This document shows, piece after piece, positions 8,551-17,629 of a DNA stretch of 64,000 nucleotides (positions are counted from its first letter, which is position 1; each line of letters begins with the position of its first letter). Location of the stretch: NCBI GenBank assembly GCA_963825585.1, contig CAWGTX010000009.1, positions 1 through 64,000 of the forward strand. Reading direction: 5' to 3'. The translations under genes and the position numbers were made by a program. The DNA comes from JAOUGY01 sp963825585. GTDB lineage: Bacteria; Actinomycetota; Acidimicrobiia; Spongiisociales; ZC4RG35. The notes beneath the pieces were generated by a model, which was given only the letters and a program-made list of their open reading frames with translations, was not told the origin of the DNA and ran no database searches.

Positions 8551-9080
8551 GGCCACAATTGTGCCACACTCGATCGCCCTTGGGAAGACCCGCACCGATC
8601 ACCAAATACGGAGCACGAACGCACATCTCGCCGAGTGTCCGATATCCTCACATCCGCGAGCGGGTGTCGAACGGTGCGCAGAGCACCGACAGTGGCTCAT
8701 CGTTCTGCGGGTTGACAGGAAGCCGATACGATCACTCCAGGTCGAGACTACCGACAGGAGATTCGCGAACGTCGGGCCTTCTGCGCCCGTGGCTATCGGT
8801 TCTCGTTGCTCGACGGCCAGTCGTGGCGTGCACCACATCTTCAATCGCGTCGCCGGTTGGCCAACACTCGAACGGCTTGTCAGGACGATGTACCAGTACT
8901 TGTCGGCTCGCCGGTCATCGAGGGTCGTGAGGTCGGCCTCGCTGGCCACATCGTCATGTTTCAGACGGTCCGGGCGGATGCTGACGGTACGCCGTTGTTG
9001 CTTGGGCTGCCGGGCGACCGCTGTCAGCACCGCTTCGGGGCCGATTCGGGGTGGTGGGGGCTTCGGGCTTCGGCCGGTGG
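8551..9080. other. 530-bp stretch with no confident gene
   Basis: A 143-residue minus-strand frame (8599-9030) contains a protein-like patch (LTTLDDRRADKYWYIVLTS), but the remainder is Arg/Ser-rich and without motif. Probably a decayed gene inside the island plus the promoter of the Phd/RelE pair. The right end (9000-9080) is G-rich and adjoins the stop of the XRE regulator. Confidence 0.4.
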
Positions 9081-9887
9081 TCAGCTGGCTAGGTGGCGGA
9101 GGATGGTCTCGGTTTGGTGGTCGGCGGGGAGCAGGGTTTCGAGGCGGAGTTCTTCGAGGGTGATGTCATGGGGGGCGCCGATGGTGGCGATGGTGGTGAG
9201 GAGTCGCATTTCGCCCGCAGGCGTTTGCAGATGGATGGGGACGAGTAGGTCGGATCCACTGGGTAGTCCGGGTCGGTGGGGGAGCTGTTCGATGTCGGGG
9301 TAGGAACGGACTTCGTCGAACAGCTCCTGCAGGGCTGTGTCACCGGGTCGTTCCATGAGTTCCCTCTCGACTCGGTGCATGAGCGTGGTGGCGGCGTCGC
9401 TCCAGTTGTCGATGTGGGGGCGGAGTCCTTCGGGATGCATGAACAGTCGGAGGATGTTGCCTTGGAACAGCGACGATGTCTCGGGTGGGATGATCATTTC
9501 GGTCAGGGCTGTCGCCGCTGGGTTGGTCATGACGAGGTTCCAGGCCCGGTCGACGATGTAGGCGGGAAAGGGTTGGTGGGCCGCCAGGAGTGTTTCGAGG
9601 ATGTGACGGACCTGTGACATGACCGGCTCGTCCAGACCATGTTCGGTGTATACGTCGGCGTAGCCGGCAGCCTTGAGCCACGTGTTGCGTTCTCGCAGCG
9701 GGACTTCGAGCTCGGTCGCCAAGTGGATGATCATCTCGCGGCTGGGTGTGGCTCGTCCGGTTTCGAGGTAGCTCAGGTGCCGCTGCGACACTCCGGCTGC
9801 GACCGAGAGATCGAGTTGGCTCATCCGCCTCGCCGTGCGCCATCGATTCAGGATCTCACCGGCGGTCGGTCCCATCGTGGTTGCCAT
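9081..9887 (-). CDS. XRE-family regulator with MmyB-like ligand-binding domain
   Basis: 268 residues. Residues 8-60 form a helix-turn-helix (SQLDLSVAAGVSQRHLSYLE, then TGRATPSREMI). Residues 95-265 are the MmyB-type sensor domain (QPFPAYIVDRAWNLVMTNPA and a terminal ETLLPADHQTETILRHL). Members of this family often repress a divergently transcribed short-chain dehydrogenase or membrane protein and respond to a small ligand such as a fatty acid. The gene faces the membrane protein gene at 10011 across a 123-bp shared promoter region, so it probably controls the two-gene unit at 10011-10913. Confidence 0.9.
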   Translation of the reverse strand: MATTMGPTAGEILNRWRTARRMSQLDLSVAAGVSQRHLSYLETGRATPSREMIIHLATELEVPLRERNTWLKAAGYADVYTEHGLDEPVMSQVRHILETLLAAHQPFPAYIVDRAWNLVMTNPAATALTEMIIPPETSSLFQGNILRLFMHPEGLRPHIDNWSDAATTLMHRVERELMERPGDTALQELFDEVRSYPDIEQLPHRPGLPSGSDLLVPIHLQTPAGEMRLLTTIATIGAPHDITLEELRLETLLPADHQTETILRHLAS

Positions 9888-10010
9888 TGCGTCTCCTTGC
9901 CGACGTGTACAGGATACCCAGAGCGTCGCTCCGGTTCGATGACCTCACAGGTTATTGATTCACCGCACCTGGAGAGAGATACTACGACGACACGACAAAG
10001 GAGTAGCCAA

Positions 10011-10433
10011 ATGACAGTGTCAACGACGAAGACCGAGGCCAAATCTGCGCCACAGCGAACCCTTCTCGGCAGAATGCTCGCGGAGAACGCGATCGTGTCC
10101 GGCGTGACCGGGCTTGTCCTAGTGGTTGGGGCAGCCGGGCTCGACAAATGGTTGGGCGTGAACCGGTGGGTACTGGCGGGTGTCGGGGCCGGGTTGGTGG
10201 CGTTTGGAGTCGCCCTGGTGATCTGGACCCGGTCCCCGAAGTGGCTGCGACGCGGTGGCCTGTTGGCGGTCGCCGGTGACGCCATGTGGGTGATCGGCGC
10301 CGTGGCCCTGATCGCCTTCACCGACGGGATGACGGCGGCCGGAGAGATGGCCCTCGCCGGCGTGACCGCGGTGGTGGCCTGGTTCGTGATGGCCCAGACC
10401 GTCGGGCTTGTCAAGCTCGGGAAGGTGGCCTGA
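10011..10433 (+). CDS. small four-helix membrane protein
   Basis: 140 residues from the ATG at 10011, preceded by AAAGGAG. Residues 1-27 are polar; then four hydrophobic helices follow: VSGVTGLVLVVGAAG, WVLAGVGAGLVAFGVALVIW, MWVIGAVALIAF and MALAGVTAVVAWFVMAQTVG. I recognise no family. It ends 3 bp before the SRPBCC gene and faces the XRE regulator, so the two genes form a unit under that regulator. It may be a membrane partner or transporter of the ligand that the SRPBCC protein binds. Confidence 0.75.
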   Translation: MTVSTTKTEAKSAPQRTLLGRMLAENAIVSGVTGLVLVVGAAGLDKWLGVNRWVLAGVGAGLVAFGVALVIWTRSPKWLRRGGLLAVAGDAMWVIGAVALIAFTDGMTAAGEMALAGVTAVVAWFVMAQTVGLVKLGKVA

Positions 10434-10436
10434 ACC

Positions 10437-10913
10437 ATGCCCGCGTTCACTATCGAGACCTCACGTGTCGTCGACGCTCCCCTCGATGTGGTCTGGTCGG
10501 TCGTCTCGGATGCCGGCAGCTACCACACCGTGGTCGACACCCTGGCACACACCGAGATCATCTCCGGGCAGGGCGACGGCATGGTGCGGCACTGTGTCGA
10601 CACCAAAGGCCGGGAATGGAACGAGACCTGCACCATGTGGAACGAGGCCGCCTCATTCCGGATGACCGTCGATGTCGCCAGCTATCCGGCGAGCTTCCGA
10701 GCCATGTTCAAGAAGGTCGCGGGAACCTGGTCGGTCACGCCCACCGAGACCGGCACGCTGATCACGATACGATTCGACGGAGAGACAAAGCTCGGGCCGC
10801 TCGGCGCACTCGCCGTCTCCGCCATGGGCCGAGACGGCGTCCTGAGTGGGATCCTGGACGGCTACCAAGCCCAGATCAGCCAACGCGTCGCCGCCGACCA
10901 GACCAACAGTTGA
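10437..10913 (+). CDS. SRPBCC (START-like) ligand-binding protein
   Basis: 158 residues. It starts with the typical SRPBCC strand FTIETSRVVDAPLDVVWSVV, followed by VSDAGSYHTVVDTL, a central beta-sheet (WNETCTMWNEAASFRMTVDV) and a long C-terminal helix (GVLSGILDGYQAQISQRV). The fold (polyketide cyclase / CoxG-like) makes a hydrophobic pocket that holds lipids or polyketides. No catalytic residues can be assigned. Co-directional with and 3 bp behind the membrane protein gene, opposite an MmyB-type regulator. Confidence 0.82.
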   Translation: MPAFTIETSRVVDAPLDVVWSVVSDAGSYHTVVDTLAHTEIISGQGDGMVRHCVDTKGREWNETCTMWNEAASFRMTVDVASYPASFRAMFKKVAGTWSVTPTETGTLITIRFDGETKLGPLGALAVSAMGRDGVLSGILDGYQAQISQRVAADQTNS

Positions 10914-11007
10914 CAAGGCGACGCTTCGAACACCGCTCGAGTGCGGCGCCATGGCTGTAGGCGCCTGCACGACGGTCGGCGACTGCTGTCCGAAGTACGA
11001 GCGTAGA

Positions 11008-11037
11008 GTCGGGTCGGGTCGGGTCGGGTCGGGTCGG
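11008..11037. repeat. six tandem copies of GTCGG
   Basis: A perfect pentanucleotide array (6 x 5 bp) lies about 60 bp upstream of the hydrolase start at 11099. Copy number could change by slippage and alter spacing in the leader of that gene. Confidence 0.85.
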
Positions 11038-11098
11038 GTGCGGGTTGGGTGCTCGTCGTGGCGGCGCCCGCCACCGAAGCCAACCCGGGGAGCGACGA

Positions 11099-11965
11099 AT
11101 GCGGTGTGAAGATCTGACGATGACATTGTCCGACGGCCGGACCCTGGCCTGGGCCGAGTACGGAGTGCCGGACGGCAGGAGTGTCCTGTTGTTTCACGGC
11201 GGCAACGACTCCCGTTTCGCAGGACGACTGCTGGCGGGCGCCGCCACTCGAGCGAACATCCGTCTGATCTGTCCCGACCGGCCCGGATACGGGGCGTCGA
11301 CGTTCTCAGACGACCGCACCTTCCTGGACTGGGCAACCGACGTCGGGAGCCTCGCCGATCACCTCGGGATCGCCGGATACGGGGTGGTGGGCCATTCGGG
11401 CGGAGGCCCCCATGCGATCGCATGTGCACACGCCAATCCCGAGCGGGTCCATTCGCTGGTGACCGTGTCGTCGCCGGCACCGCCCGCCGCCCCCAATCGA
11501 GGGCTACACCCGGCGTTCCGGCTGATGAACCTCCTCTTCAAATCACCGGTGCTGTACCGGCCGATGGCGAAGAACCAGATCAAACAGATGACCACCTCTC
11601 CGCAACGGTGGCTGTCGGTGTGGGGTCGAATGCAGCCGGCCGACGGTGAACTCTTCCGCCAACAGCCCGAGATCGCCTCCGAGATCGTTGCGGAGATGAC
11701 CGAAGGCGCCCGACAGGGCGTCTCTGGGATCGTTCACGAAGCGAGCCTCTATCACACGGACTGGGGATTCGACCTACGCGACGTGCCCACGAGCTCTCAG
11801 ATATGGCATGGTCGCCGCGATCGGCAAGCAGCATTGGGATGGAGCATGTTCCTCGCCGAGGAACTACCCAACGCCAGTCTCCGCATCGACGAACACGGAG
11901 GACATTTTTCCACCCTCATCAACAACGCCGACGAAATCCTCACCAGCATCGCCCCCGATTCCTAG
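11099..11965 (+). CDS. alpha/beta-fold hydrolase
   Basis: 288 residues from the ATG at 11099 (GGGGAGCG upstream). The N-terminal strand order is SVLLFHGGNDSRFAGR (oxyanion loop), then LICPDRPGYGAST, and the nucleophile elbow GVVGHSGGGPHAIACA with Ser in GHSGG. The C-terminal RIDEHGGHFSTL carries the catalytic His; the acid is likely in IWHGRRDRQ. A lid of about 80 residues lies between. Substrate cannot be told. It stands alone within the island, downstream of the GTCGG array. Confidence 0.85.
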   Translation: MRCEDLTMTLSDGRTLAWAEYGVPDGRSVLLFHGGNDSRFAGRLLAGAATRANIRLICPDRPGYGASTFSDDRTFLDWATDVGSLADHLGIAGYGVVGHSGGGPHAIACAHANPERVHSLVTVSSPAPPAAPNRGLHPAFRLMNLLFKSPVLYRPMAKNQIKQMTTSPQRWLSVWGRMQPADGELFRQQPEIASEIVAEMTEGARQGVSGIVHEASLYHTDWGFDLRDVPTSSQIWHGRRDRQAALGWSMFLAEELPNASLRIDEHGGHFSTLINNADEILTSIAPDS

Positions 11966-12212
11966 CAGGCGCCAGGCCGCAACCCCCAGCGCCAACCGGA
12001 TACACACATCATCGGCGTCTCGGCCGCCGGCGAAGACCAGCCGGGGTCAGAAGACTCCTCGGCCACGACTCCCATGATGGCCGCCGACGAACAATCGGCA
12101 ACCGAGTCATGAACCTGCCGTTATGGGTGGTGTGGTTCCTCGAGGGTGGAACGTTCGGGCGAGTGTCTGTCCTAGGGTTTCATTGCGCCACTTGGACGAT
12201 GGGAGGACGACA

Positions 12213-13085
12213 GTGATTGGTGACACCCTGGGTGAGCGCGCGATGAGCAGGGGGCGTCTGACGCGGTTCTTCATCATCACCTTCGCCTTTTCGTGGCTGT
12301 TGTGGCTTCTGCCGGTACTGCGGTCGACCGTCCTTCCTGACCTTCCCGAGATTGTCGGCGTGCTGGGTATGTTCGCCCCGTTCGGTCCAGGTGTTGCCGC
12401 CTTCTGGTTGGTTCGACGTGCTGCCGGCGGGGAGGGGGTTCGAGGTCTGTGGCTCCGTGGCTGGCGACTCGACTTCGACAAGAGGTGGCTCATTCCGGCT
12501 CTCGGTCTGGGACCGTTGGTGGGGCTACTCAGCGTGGTCGGCGTCGTGGCGTTCGGCGGTGAGGTCGGCTGGGACGACGGCGTGCCGCCAGCGATGATCC
12601 TCCCGGTATTCCTTCTGATCTACTTCGCCAATGCTCTGCCCGAGGAGTACGGATGGCGAGGATTCGCTCTCGATCCTCTTCAGCGGCGGTTCAACGCATT
12701 GGGGGCCAGTCTCGTCCTCGGACTGATCTGGGGTCTGTGGCACCTGCCGCTCGTGTTCATCGAGGGGACGACGCAGGCTTCCATTCCCTTCGCCGAGTTT
12801 GTTCTGCAGACGATGGTTCTGGCCGTCCTATACACGTTGCTGTACAACAACACCGGTGGGAGCGTGCTCGTTGCAGCGTTGTTCCACGCCTCTGCGAATA
12901 TCGCAGGGGCCGCGATCCCGACCTGGACGACCGAGTTGGGGCGTTGGGTCAATTTCATGTTGCTGCTGGTGATCGCAGGCGCAGTTGTCTGGCGCTACGG
13001 ATGGCGCCAGTTGCGGATAGGGGTTCGGGACCCCGACGCTATCGGCCACCAGGTGATTCCTCACGAGGGCACCGACCCGACGTGA
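12213..13085 (+). CDS. CPBP-family intramembrane metalloprotease (CAAX protease/bacteriocin-processing)
   Basis: 290 residues from the GTG at 12213, which has GGGAGG 6 bp upstream; an ATG at 12243 is the alternative. It has about eight hydrophobic helices. The Abi/CPBP catalytic motifs are in order: EEYGWRGFALDPLQRRF (EExxxR), then WGLWHLPLVF (first metal His) and FHASANIAG (second His). These proteases cleave within the membrane; roles include prenyl-protein processing and bacteriocin self-immunity. No adjacent bacteriocin gene is seen. A terminator hairpin follows at 13146. Confidence 0.88.
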   Translation: MIGDTLGERAMSRGRLTRFFIITFAFSWLLWLLPVLRSTVLPDLPEIVGVLGMFAPFGPGVAAFWLVRRAAGGEGVRGLWLRGWRLDFDKRWLIPALGLGPLVGLLSVVGVVAFGGEVGWDDGVPPAMILPVFLLIYFANALPEEYGWRGFALDPLQRRFNALGASLVLGLIWGLWHLPLVFIEGTTQASIPFAEFVLQTMVLAVLYTLLYNNTGGSVLVAALFHASANIAGAAIPTWTTELGRWVNFMLLLVIAGAVVWRYGWRQLRIGVRDPDAIGHQVIPHEGTDPT

Positions 13086-13145
13086 CCGGGACCGGTCAAC
13101 TCGAGACAATCCGTCGCAGGCCTGCGCCCGCTCATAACGGCACTT

Positions 13146-13165
13146 CGAGGAGCGCCTGCTCCTCG
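13146..13165 (+). terminator. hairpin terminator after the CPBP gene
   Basis: CGAGGAGC and GCTCCTCG form a perfect 8-bp stem around a GCCT loop, followed by CCGTTTCGTC. It lies 60 bp after the stop. The T-run is poor, so efficiency is uncertain. Confidence 0.55.
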
Positions 13166-13366
13166 CCGTTTCGTCACTGAGCGTGGTGCTCACCCGTTGC
13201 TACGGTCTGTAGCCGGCGAGGAGCGACAATATGCCGGGTATGAGCGCTGTTCTCAGAGGCGCCACGCGCGTTCTGAGCGCGTCCTGGAGGGTGTTCTGCG
13301 CCGCGCGGTCTGAGCCTATCGTCAATAGATGTTGACGATCGCTGATCCGATGCGTAGCCTGACGTA

Positions 13367-13603
13367 GTGGACATCGAAGCGAGCGCCCGCAAGCACGGTG
13401 TCTCCGACGACGACATGCTCCATGCACTCCGACACCACTGGCGAGGTTTCGAGACCGACGATGCCGACGTCACGATGTTCATCGGACCGTCCTCCAACGG
13501 CGAGCCGTTGGAGATCGGCGTCGTCGATGACGCCGATGGTGTCGCGATCATCCATGCGATGTCGGCGCGATCCAAGTTCCTGAAAGGTTGGTGGACACGA
13601 TGA
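13367..13603 (+). CDS. small protein, first gene of a toxin-antitoxin-like pair
   Basis: 78 residues from a GTG. The shape is small and compact: a helix with DDDMLHALRHHWRGF, a strand TMFIGPSSNGEPLEIGVV, then DGVAIIHAMSARSKFL. This resembles BrnT/DUF4258-like RNase-fold toxins (a helix, then strands with a final hxAMxxRxKF/L). Its stop overlaps the ATG of the next gene (ATGA). I infer a toxin; no named family is certain. Confidence 0.6.
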   Translation: MDIEASARKHGVSDDDMLHALRHHWRGFETDDADVTMFIGPSSNGEPLEIGVVDDADGVAIIHAMSARSKFLKGWWTR

Positions 13604-13860
13604 CGACCCGCGCGCAGCGAGCTGCAGCGCTCGAGCGGTGGGCAGACGAGGTCGGCGCCGATGACCTGGTCGAGGCGCGGACCGCAGCGCTTCGGACCAT
13701 CGCCGAACTTGCCGAACAGCGCGACGACATCGACACGGCCTTGCTCGAGGCGATCCGCGACGCACGCAACGCTGATCGATCTTGGTCGGAGATCGGAGCG
13801 ATGCTGGGCGTTTCCAAGCAGGCGGCCCAGCGTAAGTACGCAGCCAAGATGTCGCCGTAG
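13600..13860 (+). CDS. small helix-turn-helix protein, putative antitoxin
   Basis: 86 residues from the ATG at 13600, overlapping the previous stop; in-frame TTG 13588 and GTG 13591 are alternatives. The N-terminal part is a charged helix (AALERWADEVGADDLVEART, AALRTIAELAEQRDDIDTAL). The C-terminal part is a short HTH: RSWSEIGAMLGVSKQAAQRK. Such single-HTH proteins pair with small toxins in actinobacteria, in the order toxin then DNA-binding partner, as here. No transmembrane or catalytic motif is present. Confidence 0.65.
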   Translation: MTTRAQRAAALERWADEVGADDLVEARTAALRTIAELAEQRDDIDTALLEAIRDARNADRSWSEIGAMLGVSKQAAQRKYAAKMSP

Positions 13861-14008
13861 ACGCGACCGAGATTGCATGATATGCCGGTGATCTGTTCCG
13901 GCTTCTGGGAGACTTGGTGGCGATGAGCTGGATGCCGTGTCTGGTGGAGTCGAGGGCCGGGTCTGTGGTCGATGCGACGGCGCGATCACCGAGCACTGGG
14001 TTGGCAGT

Positions 14009-14191
14009 TCAATCCTTCATCACTGCGGACACGTCGACACATAGCACACCCTTGTTGCCGTCCTGGTCGGCGATGACGGTGAGGGAGGGCGCGTTGCTGT
14101 CATTCGCGACGGTCCCACCCGCGGCGAGGCCGGCGGCGATCCGTTGCTCGGCCACCTCGGGCGCCACAGGGGTCGCTTTCAGAGCTCGTCG
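14009..14191 (-). pseudogene. glyoxalase-like domain remnant
   Basis: The minus strand gives VAEQRIAAGLAAGGTVANDS followed by NAPSLTVIADQDGNKGVL, which is the C-terminal end of the glyoxalase-like domain (PF18029) seen in actinobacterial proteins (RIAAALAAGG...APSFWVLADADGN). Upstream sequence in this and other frames is unrelated, so only about 60 residues remain. Confidence 0.5.
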
Positions 14192-14336
14192 GCCGATCGC
14201 CTGAACGGGAGGCGGTCCGCTGCCTCCATGAACAGAGCCACTGTTCTTCGGTATCACCAGAGCGCCCAACTGGGACCGTTTCAACAGAGTCACACGGTCT
14301 TCTCTGGCCAAGCAGCTCGTGTCGAATCGGTTGCTG

Positions 14337-15260
14337 TTATCCGTTGAGAAACCGAGCGGTCGCCTTGGTGCAGTAGTCGAGCTCATCGAGCCAGGGGGCA
14401 TGACCCGCCTCGGCGAGCATCTCGAGAGCGGTGTTCGGCATCAGATCGACGAGGCGACGGGCGACTGCCTCTCCGCCGAACGGATCGTTCTCACCCCACA
14501 GAAACAACGAAGGTGTGGTGATCGATGAAACAAGGTCGTCGGGCAACAAGTGCGGGTGCAGTTTGCCGGCCCAGTTCATGATGGTCCGTGGAGCAGCCAT
14601 CTCGTTACGCATCGTGTTGGTGTCGCGCAGCAGCGACAGATACGCGGTGAGATCTGCAGGAGTGATTCGGCCATCGGCGATGCTCGGACCATGACCGAGC
14701 AGCTCGAAGAGCATCCGTACGGATCGCTCGTTGGGTGGCACCGCCCCCATCACTGCCGACACGCCTGGCACGGCTGAAACCCGAAAGAACCCGGGCATCT
14801 TTGGATTGGGAGCCCCCATCGGCCAGCTGAACTGAACCATCCGCTGCACCCGATGGGGATGGGCGGCACAGGTTCGAAGGGCGAGATAGCCACCGAGCGA
14901 AGTAGCCACGAGATGAGCCGATTTCAATTCGAGAGCGTCGAGTACGTCGACGATGAGGGCCTCGCCGAGTTTGGGTAAGCTATCGGCGTCAAGCCGGTCG
15001 GCGAGGGGCTCGCTGGCCCCGGTGCCGGGCCGGTCGAGCAGGATGCTACGAAATCCGGTGAGACGAGCGGCCATCGTCGCCCAACTGATCCCGCTGGTGG
15101 TTCCCCCGTGCACGAAAAGCACCGGTGGACCGTCGCCTATCTCCTGGATGCGCACGTCGACATCGATGCGAGCTAGGTGGACACGTCGCTCACTCGGAGT
15201 CACTCCGAGCGTGTTCCACAGGTGCCGCTCTGATTCAAGAAACCGAGCCTGATTGGCCAT
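14337..15260 (-). CDS. alpha/beta-fold hydrolase
   Basis: 307 residues. Fold markers in order: PPVLFVHGGTTSGISWATMA (oxyanion loop), SILLDRPGTGASEPL, nucleophile elbow HLVATSLGGYLALRTC with Ser in ATSLGG, FLWGENDPFGG with the acidic residue, and EAGHAPWLDE with the catalytic His. The canonical Gly before the Ser pair is Ala-Thr here. An N-terminal extension of about 35 residues precedes the first strand. Substrate unknown; haloalkane dehalogenase- or epoxide hydrolase-like by layout. ATG start at 15260. Confidence 0.87.
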   Translation of the reverse strand: MANQARFLESERHLWNTLGVTPSERRVHLARIDVDVRIQEIGDGPPVLFVHGGTTSGISWATMAARLTGFRSILLDRPGTGASEPLADRLDADSLPKLGEALIVDVLDALELKSAHLVATSLGGYLALRTCAAHPHRVQRMVQFSWPMGAPNPKMPGFFRVSAVPGVSAVMGAVPPNERSVRMLFELLGHGPSIADGRITPADLTAYLSLLRDTNTMRNEMAAPRTIMNWAGKLHPHLLPDDLVSSITTPSLFLWGENDPFGGEAVARRLVDLMPNTALEMLAEAGHAPWLDELDYCTKATARFLNG

Positions 15261-15483
15261 TGAGACCTCTCATCGTACGCCGGCTACCGGAGATCCTCCA
15301 TAGTCCGTAGTCCGCCTCGTTGCGCATTGCCTTCATTTTAGGCGGTCAGATCGGCAGCTGGTCGACGAGCGCGTCCTCGTCGAGCAACACCGACGGAGGT
15401 CCAGCGTCGATTGTGCCGGCTGGAAACGAGTCTCGACACACCGGCGCTGTCACGATCCAGATGGCGTCGGCAGCTGCCGACGT

Positions 15484-15580
15484 CTCGGTCGAAGAGAACA
15501 GCGACCATATCGTGGGCGTCGGCGTCGGCGAGAGGAGTCAGCATCAACCGGTCACTGATGATGGGTTCGGTCCCCGACAT
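15484..15580 (-). pseudogene. GNAT acetyltransferase N-terminal remnant
   Basis: From the ATG at 15580: SGTEPIISDRLMLTPLADAD, then AHDMVAVLFDRDV, the usual first strand and helix of GNAT enzymes (TERLxLxPLxxxDAxxMVxxL). The acetyl-CoA-binding motif is not found in any frame downstream. The rest of the 15261-15731 interval shows nothing else recognisable. Confidence 0.45.
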
Positions 15581-15731
15581 GTGAACCAATACTGGCAGGC
15601 GAGCAGATTGACCGGCAACACATCTGCGGTGGACAGACCAACTGATACAGGATCAGAACGCACCAACCGTGAACCGGCGCACAGCGGCAGGGATTACCCC
15701 ATATCCTCACATATGCGCCCCCGTAGGTTCT

Positions 15732-16260
15732 TCACCCCGACGGCTTCAAACCTCGCATAGCCGCGCCCAGCAGAACCCAGCCGACACCCAGGGCGGTGAA
15801 CCAGGCGGCGTCCGGCGGGTCCCATACGTCACGAGCAAGCGCATGAAAGCCATATGTGAGTACGGCAGCCCCAAAGACGGCAAACGGAACCCATTTCCCC
15901 CACTTCGGATAGACGTTCGAAGGGGCTACCCCGATGCCAAGCACGAGAAAGGCCATCGGGAGAACGAACAGACCGATCGTGTAGGCAAGGAAGAACCCCA
16001 GCCACATACCGGGCATCACGTCCAATCCGAAACCGAGACCAAAGACAGCTGAGCAGGCAGCTACCAACCGCACCCCGATGCGACCAAGCTCGCCGATCAA
16101 GAAGTGACGCGGCAGTCCAGCACCCCCACCCCACTGCTAGTCCCGAGAACGTCGCAAGCAACGAGAAGGACATCGGTAGTGAATCCTCGGCCGAGTTGAA
16201 GGTCAACTCCAAGTAGAGAACGCCGGCGAGCCACACCCACCCGCCGATCACCACCGACAT
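15732..16260 (-). pseudogene. small membrane protein interrupted by a frameshift
   Basis: One frame starts at the ATG at 16260 (SVVIGGWVWLAGVLYLELTF, then a second helix LLATFSGLAVGWG). A different frame continues downstream as a three-helix protein ending at 15732 (MWLGFFLAYTIGLFVLPMAF and WVPFAVFGAAVLTYGF). The two join naturally across a G-rich run at about 16113-16124, giving one protein of about 175 residues with five helices. Either a real frameshift mutation or a homopolymer sequencing error. Alternatively the downstream part starts at its own TTG (16100). No family recognised. Confidence 0.5.
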
Positions 16261-16603
16261 CCCACGAGAACGTCCCTGCTCCATGCGAACCCCGATCCAC
16301 CTCGGTGATGCGAAGCAAGCCTCGCCTGACTGCCCACAACTCACACAGACGTTCAGGCAGGCGTTATGGGTGACAAGTAGCAGTCACCGAGGCGCACGTA
16401 TCGATGCCTCTTTGTGTCAAGTGATGGTTGGGGGGCCGGGTTGGGACGCGACCGGTTGGCCCTGTGCCTGGAGGCCGGGTTGGTCGTAGTCTTGGTGTCG
16501 GGTCCGGGAAGTGACTTATCCGAAGCGCCGGTGTATCAGGGTGTGAGCCGGCCACGCTGGAATCAGAGTCGTCCCTGGGTGTCCTCCCGGACCCACAAGT
16601 CGG
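16261..16603. other. 343-bp gap, probably including the right flank of the IS110 element
   Basis: No protein family is seen in any frame. The half nearest 16603 is G-rich and follows the transposase stop, so it probably holds the element's terminal sequence on this side. I cannot define the end, as IS110 elements lack terminal inverted repeats. Confidence 0.4.
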
Positions 16604-17629
16604 TTATGTGCTGGTCCGGCGGGAATCGGCGAGGAGACACCGGTAGACGACGTCTGAGATCCTCCGTTTCAGCGCCCGGATCGCTTCCTTGGTGGTCTTG
16701 CCCTCGCCGAGTTTCTTCTGGTAGTAGTCCCGGCCCTCACTGGGGTAGCGGAGCTGGGTGACGGCGGCGGTATGGAGGACATGGTTGAGTTTGCGGTTCC
16801 CTCTCGGGTTGAGCCGATGCCTCTTCTTGTCGCCTGAGGACGCCTCGATGGGAGCGGTGGCGTTGTAGGAAGCGAAGTGGCCAGCGGTGGGGAACCGGGT
16901 GATGTCGCCCACCGAGCCCAAGATGATGGCTGCTCCGATCGGCCCAATCCCGCGGATGTCGCACAGCGTCGTTCCGGACGCGGCGACGGCCACCCGGATT
17001 CGCTTCTTCGACGCCCTCATCTGTGCTTCCAAGCGGGTGATGTCTTCTACCAGTTCGGTGGCGATCATCACCCGTTGACGCCCTACCTGGTCGGTGACCT
17101 CCACTTGCTCGAGCAGCGAAACGGCTTTGTTGACAGTCATTTCGGTGGCGAGGCCGCCGGGAACCAGTTCCATCAGTAGGGCGTGGAGACGACACGCCGC
17201 CTTGTTCTTCATCCGGGCGACGTCGCGGTGTCGTTTCGCCAACAGCCCCAACACTCGGACGTGGTCATCGGCTCGTACCAACGCCAACCCGGAGTGACGC
17301 AACGCGGCGATCGCTACCGATCGGGCATCGTTGGGATCGGTCTTCTGGGACTTACCTGATCCCAACAGGCGCACCCGCGACGCCATCATCGCCGGCACAT
17401 CGATCACCCGCTCCCCAGCCGCCACCAGCTGTTGGGACACCAGATACCCCAGCCCTCGGGCCGATTCCACCGCCCATACCCGATCCGGATACCCCGAAGC
17501 CCACCGTTGAAGCTCTCGGGCTTGGCCGGTCGAAGTGCGCACCCGGATCTCGTCAACCACCATTTCGTCTCGGTCGATCACCACTGCGGTGTGTGACCCT
17601 TTGTGAGGGTCGATCCCGATCATCACCAT
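16604..17629 (-). CDS. IS110-family transposase (DEDD recombinase)
   Basis: 341 residues from the ATG at 17629, full length for the family. The N-terminal RuvC-like DEDD domain shows D7 (IGIDPHKGSH), E55 (WAVESARGLG), and D98/D101 (KTDPNDARSVA). The C-terminal Transposase_20 domain has a helix-hairpin-helix (IRGIGPIGAAIILGSVGD) and the serine region FASYNATAPIEASSGDKKRH. These enzymes insert without terminal inverted repeats, guided in known members by a bridge RNA encoded beside the gene. No frameshift is seen; it looks able to function. Confidence 0.93.
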   Translation of the reverse strand: MVMIGIDPHKGSHTAVVIDRDEMVVDEIRVRTSTGQARELQRWASGYPDRVWAVESARGLGYLVSQQLVAAGERVIDVPAMMASRVRLLGSGKSQKTDPNDARSVAIAALRHSGLALVRADDHVRVLGLLAKRHRDVARMKNKAACRLHALLMELVPGGLATEMTVNKAVSLLEQVEVTDQVGRQRVMIATELVEDITRLEAQMRASKKRIRVAVAASGTTLCDIRGIGPIGAAIILGSVGDITRFPTAGHFASYNATAPIEASSGDKKRHRLNPRGNRKLNHVLHTAAVTQLRYPSEGRDYYQKKLGEGKTTKEAIRALKRRISDVVYRCLLADSRRTST

